Assembly: GCA_003132605.1 (NCBI GenBank)
Contig: PKYJ01000050.1
Location: 1 to 5,917, forward strand
Direction: 5' to 3'
DNA: 5,917 nt
DNA from: Peptococcaceae bacterium
GTDB lineage: Bacteria; Bacillota; DSM-12270; Thermacetogeniales; Thermacetogeniaceae
Part shown: one piece after another, positions 4,119 through 5,917 of the stretch
Layout: each line of letters opens with the position of its first letter
Position numbering within the stretch: the first letter of the stretch is position 1
Translations under genes and position numbers: made by a program
The notes under the pieces: generated by a model
Seen by the model: the letters and a program-made list of their open reading frames with translations, nothing else
Told to the model about the DNA's origin: nothing
Database searches by the model: none

Positions 4119-5917
4119 ATGTCCCGTACAGAGCAACAGATTGGCGAAGAGCAGCAGTACGAAGAGCAGCAACAGATTAAGGAACAGGGAGAGCACATCC
4201 TTCCCCTGCTCCCCTTGAGGGGTATTCTGGTCTTCCCGTACATGGTCATCCACCTGGACGTAGGGCGGGAGAAGTCGGTCAGGTCGATTGACGAGGCAAT
4301 GCTCCGCGACCGGGAGATCTTCCTGGTGACTCAGAAGGAGGCCCAGACAGATGAACCGGGTACCGAGGACATCTACCAGGTGGGCACCATCGCCGAGATC
4401 AAGCAACTCCTGAAGCTGCCCGGAGGCACCTTCCGGGTTCTGGTGGAAGGACTGAGCCGCGGCCGGATCCTGAACTACGTGGCTACTGAACCGTTTATCA
4501 GTGTCCTGGTGGAGGAGTATCAGGAGAACGGGGAGAAGACGGCGGAGATCGAGGCCCTGATGAGGACTGTCAGCAGCTTGTTTGAGCAGTACGTCAAGCT
4601 GGGCAAGAAGATCTCCCCGGAGATCGCTGTCTCCATATCGGCTGTGGATGACCCGGGGCGGTTCGCCGACCTGATCACGTCGCAGATCAATTTGAGGGTG
4701 AACGATAAGCAGGCGATCTTGGAGTCTTTTGGCAGCAAGGAGCGGCTGGAGAAACTGAACGAGATCCTCAACCGGGAGATGGAAGTGCTCGAATTGGAGC
4801 GCCAGATCAACTCCCGGGTGCGGCGGCAGATGGAGAAGACCCAGAAGGAATACTATTTAAGGGAGCAGATGCGGGCGATCCAGAAGGAGTTGGGCGAGAA
4901 GGACGAGCGTGCTTCCGAGGTGGAGGACCTCCGGGAGAAGATCGCTGCGGCCCACTTCCCCAAGGATGTGGAGGAGAAGGCCCTCAAGGAGCTCGACCGG
5001 ATGGAGAAGATGCCGCCGATGGTGGCGGAGGCGGTGGTGGTCAGGAACTACCTGGACTGGCTGCTGGCTTTACCCTGGCACCAGGAGACCCGGGACAGAC
5101 TGAACTTGAAAATGGCCGAGAAGATCCTGGAGGAAGACCACTACGCCATGGATAAGCCCAAGGAGCGCATCCTGGAATACCTGGCGATCCGCAAGCTGGC
5201 CACCAAAATGCGCGGACCGATCCTCTGCCTGGTGGGGCCGCCGGGGGTGGGCAAGACCTCCCTGGCCAAGTCCATTGCCAGGGCACTGGGGCGCAAGTTC
5301 GTGCGCATCTCCCTAGGCGGCATCAGGGACGAGGCGGAGATCCGCGGCCACCGGCGCACGTACGTCGGCGCTATGCCCGGCATCATCATCCGCGCCGTCC
5401 GCGATGCCGAGACCAACAACCCGTTGTTCATGATCGACGAGATCGACAAGACCGGTGCCGACTGGCGCGGCGACCCGGCCAGCGCCCTGCTCGAGGTTCT
5501 CGATCCGGAGCAGAACTTCACCTTCCGCGACCACTACATGGACCTGCCCTTCGACCTGTCGAAGGTGATGTTCATCACCACCGCGAACCAGCTCGAGCCG
5601 ATCCCGCCGCCACTGCGCGACCGCATGGAGATCATCGAGCTCAGCGGCTACACGATCGAGGAGAAGCTGCACATCGCGCGCAACTACCTCGTGCCCAAGC
5701 AGATCGAGGCGAACGGGCTCACGGCCGGCAAGATCGAGTTCAGCGACGCGGCGATCCGCGAGATCATCGCGAGCTACACGCACGAAGCCGGCGTACGCAA
5801 TGTCGAGCGCGAGATCGGCACCGTGTGCCGCAAAGTCGCGCGCGAGATCGCCGAGAACGGCGCTGGCAAGAAGCGCCGTATCGGCGTAAAGGCGGTGCAC
5901 GAGCTGCTCGGCCGGCC
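4119..5917 (+). CDS. lonA: ATP-dependent protease LonA (Lon), 3' end beyond the window
   Basis: The first 599 codons of a soluble Lon protease that degrades misfolded and regulatory proteins; family members are about 770-810 residues. After a Gln/Glu-rich leader (1-27) comes the N-terminal substrate domain (about 28-215, starting LPLLPLRG), then a long charged helical/coiled-coil region with the Lon signature YYLREQMRAIQKELGE (245-260). The AAA+ module follows with Walker A GPPGVGKT (373-380, K379), pore-loop/RGHRRTYVGAMPG region (409-421), Walker B LFMIDEIDK (D440, E441), sensor 1 TTAN (487-490), arginine-finger candidates in LRDRME (R500, R502) and sensor 2 GVRN (R560). The Ser-Lys protease domain would lie to the right and is not present. 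Codon choice and protein flavour change after about residue 403-415, so the distal third may come from another genome. PG-I-II at 420-424 has Ile where PGRII is usual. It is divergent from the upstream reverse-strand gene and has its own control region. Confidence 0.95.
   Translation, partial: MSRTEQQIGEEQQYEEQQQIKEQGEHILPLLPLRGILVFPYMVIHLDVGREKSVRSIDEAMLRDREIFLVTQKEAQTDEPGTEDIYQVGTIAEIKQLLKLPGGTFRVLVEGLSRGRILNYVATEPFISVLVEEYQENGEKTAEIEALMRTVSSLFEQYVKLGKKISPEIAVSISAVDDPGRFADLITSQINLRVNDKQAILESFGSKERLEKLNEILNREMEVLELERQINSRVRRQMEKTQKEYYLREQMRAIQKELGEKDERASEVEDLREKIAAAHFPKDVEEKALKELDRMEKMPPMVAEAVVVRNYLDWLLALPWHQETRDRLNLKMAEKILEEDHYAMDKPKERILEYLAIRKLATKMRGPILCLVGPPGVGKTSLAKSIARALGRKFVRISLGGIRDEAEIRGHRRTYVGAMPGIIIRAVRDAETNNPLFMIDEIDKTGADWRGDPASALLEVLDPEQNFTFRDHYMDLPFDLSKVMFITTANQLEPIPPPLRDRMEIIELSGYTIEEKLHIARNYLVPKQIEANGLTAGKIEFSDAAIREIIASYTHEAGVRNVEREIGTVCRKVAREIAENGAGKKRRIGVKAVHELLGR
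5360..5917. other. Segment with foreign-looking codon use inside lonA (possible chimeric end)
   Basis: From Arg codon 413 to the edge, Arg is written CGC 14 times, CGT once and CGG once, with no AGG or AGA. In codons 1-412 of the same gene, CGG (15) and AGG (8) outnumber CGC (9). Gly after the break is GGC in 11 of 13 cases with no GGA, and GCG Ala becomes common. The last AGG is at 5325-5327 and the last CGG before the shift at 5352-5354, so the boundary lies around 5330-5400, inside a highly conserved stretch. The reading frame continues without a break. Confidence 0.55.

Noticed and set aside
3644..4180. A 178-codon plus-strand open frame across the divergent region
   Set aside because: It overlaps the reverse-strand gene, runs through the intergenic control region and into lonA, and encodes nothing recognisable.
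5313..5900. A 195-codon open frame on the minus strand
   Set aside because: It is antisense to the conserved AAA+ part of lonA. Its openness follows from the extreme GC at third positions there, and the translation is a low-complexity run of Ala, Asp, Val, Leu and Arg without any domain.
1..5917. CRISPR array, tRNA, rRNA, insertion sequence, toxin-antitoxin pair or defence system
   Set aside because: No spaced direct repeats, cloverleaf-type structure, transposase motif, terminal inverted repeats or small paired genes were seen; coding space is accounted for by four ordinary genes.

Overview
The window looks like a piece of genome from a moderately GC-rich Firmicute, probably a spore-forming member of the Clostridia (Peptococcaceae or Moorella-like). 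The main reason is a full-length LonB, the membrane-anchored Lon paralogue characteristic of endospore formers, encoded upstream of a LonA-type Lon protease. Coding DNA is GC-rich, the gaps between genes are AT-richer, Shine-Dalgarno sites are strong, and one gene starts with TTG. The assignment rests on protein recognition from memory, not on a database search.

Layout. (1) 111-716 (+): a DedA/SNARE-associated family membrane protein, closed by a strong intrinsic terminator at 743-775. (2) 782-894: an AT-rich control region with a good candidate for a forespore sigma-F promoter. (3) 895-2556 (+): lonB, complete and with all catalytic residues. (4) 2557-2757: a convergent gap with one GC-rich hairpin. 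(5) 2758-3843 (-): an unrecognised membrane-anchored or exported protein with a beta-propeller-like motif, placed between the two lon genes. (6) 3844-4118: a divergent promoter region with tandem 7-bp repeats. (7) 4119-5917 (+): lonA, open at the right edge, so the proteolytic domain is outside the window.

How the genes relate. LonB and LonA are ATP-dependent serine proteases with a Ser-Lys dyad. In Bacillus subtilis their genes are adjacent; LonB is a forespore/membrane enzyme and LonA the general soluble quality-control protease. Here each has its own upstream region, and the reverse-strand gene between them rules out a simple lonB-lonA operon. The DedA protein has its own terminator and probably forms a separate unit.

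The main caution is in lonA. From about position 5330-5400 to the end, Arg and Gly codon use changes sharply (almost only CGC and GGC) and the protein takes on a flavour closer to Actinobacteria or Chloroflexi Lon, although the frame stays open. The change falls in a highly conserved part of the AAA+ domain, so a chimeric metagenomic contig is the first explanation to test and recombination the second. I found no CRISPR array, tRNA, rRNA, insertion sequence or recognisable novel system. The most interesting biology is the candidate sigma-F promoter of lonB and the gene interposed between the two lon genes.
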